Source: an uncultured Veillonella sp. (GTDB lineage: Bacteria > Bacillota > Negativicutes > Veillonellales > Veillonellaceae). Taken from it: a stretch of 6,233 bases of DNA. The stretch covers positions 1 through 6,233 of the forward strand of contig NZ_CAJZFD010000123.1 in the NCBI RefSeq assembly GCF_915069625.1, given 5' to 3'. Positions 5,188-6,233 of this stretch are shown here, one piece after another. The position numbers and the translations under genes were made by a program. The notes beneath the pieces are model-generated. The model saw only the letters and a program-made list of their open reading frames with translations. It ran no database searches and was not told the origin of the DNA. Position 1 is the first letter of the stretch; the number at the start of each line of letters is the position of its first letter.

Positions 5188-6051
5188 ATGAACATGAAAG
5201 ATGAACGGCAGTTCGTTGGATACAGCAAGTATCGCAGCCGTCTCGTAGATGGTCATGTACATACGGAGTTGTGTCCACATGGTAGTGGAGACCGGACTGC
5301 GATGATGATCGAAAAGGCCATTGAGTTGCGCATTGAAAAGGTATGCCTTACAGAGCATGCGCCATTGCCAAAGGCTTTTGTAGCTGAATACGGTGGTGAC
5401 CAAAAGGCCTATGATACAGCGTCTTTGAAATTGAACCAAGTCGATACCTACTTAGAATTAGGTCGTCAATTACAACGTGCTTATGGTACGCATATTGATA
5501 TCTCTCTCGGTTTTGAAGTAGATTACATTCCAGGCTTTGAGACGGATATTCAAGAGTTCCTCGATCGCTATGGCCCGTTGACGGATGATAATATTTTATC
5601 CGTTCACTTTATGGAAGGCGTTAATAATGCCTTTTACTGCTTAGATTATAGTCCAAAAGAATTTGAAAAGGGTTTTGGTCCGTGGATTGAAAAGCAGTAT
5701 GAGTTATATTACAAATATTACTCCACAGTGCGCCAAGCCGTGCGTGCTGACCTCGGCGAATATACGCCAAAACGCATCGGTCACTTTGATTTAATTAAAA
5801 AATACCAACATCACTTTGGCTTTGAACATCACTTAGATCGCCGCAATGCGCAGGTCGTAAGTGATATTTTGCATATCATGCGTGTACAAGGTCGCGAACT
5901 AGACTACAACATGAGCGGCTTCTTTAAACCAGACTGCCGTGAAATGTACCCAAGCCGCTTTATCCAAGGTATGGCTGCTGTTATCGGCGTGCCATTTGTT
6001 TTGGGCTCTGATGCACATAGCATAGCAGATATAGAACGTATCTGGGGATAG
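5188..6051 (+). CDS. hisJ: PHP-domain phosphatase, histidinol-phosphatase (HisJ) family
   Basis: This 287-residue PHP enzyme would be cytoplasmic and metal-dependent. The HisJ family dephosphorylates L-histidinol phosphate in histidine biosynthesis. Visible metal and active-site motifs, in order, are D21-G-H23-V-H25 with H31 (CPHG), E56-H57 (LTEHAP), E110 (GFEVDY), H140 (SVHFME), H199 (GHFDL) and D275-A-H277 (LGSDAHS). These cover the expected PHP ligand set. AGGGTGA (5177-5183) lies four bases before the ATG; M3 at 5194 is an alternative start. Only ten residues follow H277, whereas HisJ relatives that I know usually continue for twenty or more with a last helix, so the C-terminus looks short. 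No other histidine-biosynthesis gene is in the window, so a different phosphoester substrate is possible. Confidence 0.83.
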   Translation: MNMKDERQFVGYSKYRSRLVDGHVHTELCPHGSGDRTAMMIEKAIELRIEKVCLTEHAPLPKAFVAEYGGDQKAYDTASLKLNQVDTYLELGRQLQRAYGTHIDISLGFEVDYIPGFETDIQEFLDRYGPLTDDNILSVHFMEGVNNAFYCLDYSPKEFEKGFGPWIEKQYELYYKYYSTVRQAVRADLGEYTPKRIGHFDLIKKYQHHFGFEHHLDRRNAQVVSDILHIMRVQGRELDYNMSGFFKPDCREMYPSRFIQGMAAVIGVPFVLGSDAHSIADIERIWG

Positions 6052-6233
6052 ATAAAAGGCTGTTTTACCCTAAATGATAAGTTTGAAATAACAAATTTGA
6101 TTTATAATGATGTGGACTTATTACAGTTAAATTCTTTATCTTTATAAGATACAATGATTTTTCCACAGATTAAAAGTGATTGCATTAATACCAACTATAA
6201 ATCTTATATTGTATAACATCATTTTTATGTTTT
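6052..6233. other. AT-rich intergenic tail, no gene seen
   Basis: No credible coding sequence is seen here. AAGTTTG/CAAATTT (6080-6098) is a weak AT-rich hairpin without a T-run. TATAAT at 6103-6108 has no -35 at normal spacing. TATAAGAT (6143-6150) and ATCTTATA (6201-6208) are inverted copies 50 bases apart. There may be a promoter for a gene beyond the window, but none can be asserted. Confidence 0.4.

Noticed and set aside
5122..5439. Minus-strand ORF over the start of the PHP gene
   Set aside because: It overlaps a clear PHP motif region on the opposite strand and has no supporting start signals.
6159..6167. TTTTCCACA, a DnaA-box-like 9-mer
   Set aside because: A single loose match without a cluster is not evidence of an origin.
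1..6233. CRISPR arrays, tRNA or rRNA genes, insertion sequences
   Set aside because: No regular spaced repeats, cloverleaf-like sequence, transposase gene or terminal inverted repeats were seen on either strand.

Overview
The window looks like chromosome of a low-GC, Gram-positive-type lineage. Shine-Dalgarno sites are strong (AGGAGG-like), promoters have extended -10 boxes, and intrinsic terminators are of the hairpin plus T-run kind. The gene set and codon style suggest a Negativicute such as Veillonella; this is an inference from general familiarity, not from a search.

Layout. (1) 45-802, minus strand: one NAD(P)-binding atypical SDR protein with its own promoter and terminator. (2) 867-4267, plus strand: a promoter, then a compact leader RNA with mutually exclusive hairpins ending in an intrinsic terminator (a riboswitch-like attenuator), then a tandem dyad repeat, then a three-gene ECF-type ABC transporter operon. 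Its first gene fuses a TrpP-like membrane (substrate-binding) domain to an ABC ATPase. The second gene is another ATPase and the third is the EcfT transmembrane protein. The two ATPases carry complementary motif defects that would fall in the same composite ATP site. (3) 4292-4566: a compact locus with every structural hallmark of an Fst/par-type type I toxin-antitoxin system. It has a 35-residue membrane toxin gene on the minus strand (TTG start) and a convergent antisense RNA of about 67 nt on the plus strand. The two RNAs share a bidirectional terminator and two direct repeats, and a 5' hairpin hides the toxin Shine-Dalgarno sequence. (4) 4603-5103: a GNAT acetyltransferase of the phosphinothricin acetyltransferase type. 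(5) 5188-6051: a PHP-family histidinol-phosphatase-like protein with an unusually short C-terminus. (6) 6052-6233: AT-rich sequence with no gene seen.

How the parts work together. The leader would set how much of the ECF transporter is made in response to an unidentified signal. The S-domain/ATPase fusion, second ATPase and EcfT together contain all parts of a dedicated importer, probably for a small hydrophobic or aromatic compound. No terminator lies between ecfT and the antisense RNA, so ECF operon transcripts should run into the antitoxin sequence and end at the terminator shared with the toxin mRNA. The type I toxin-antitoxin locus, absent from ordinary ORF calls because it is short and starts with TTG, is the most interesting item in the window.
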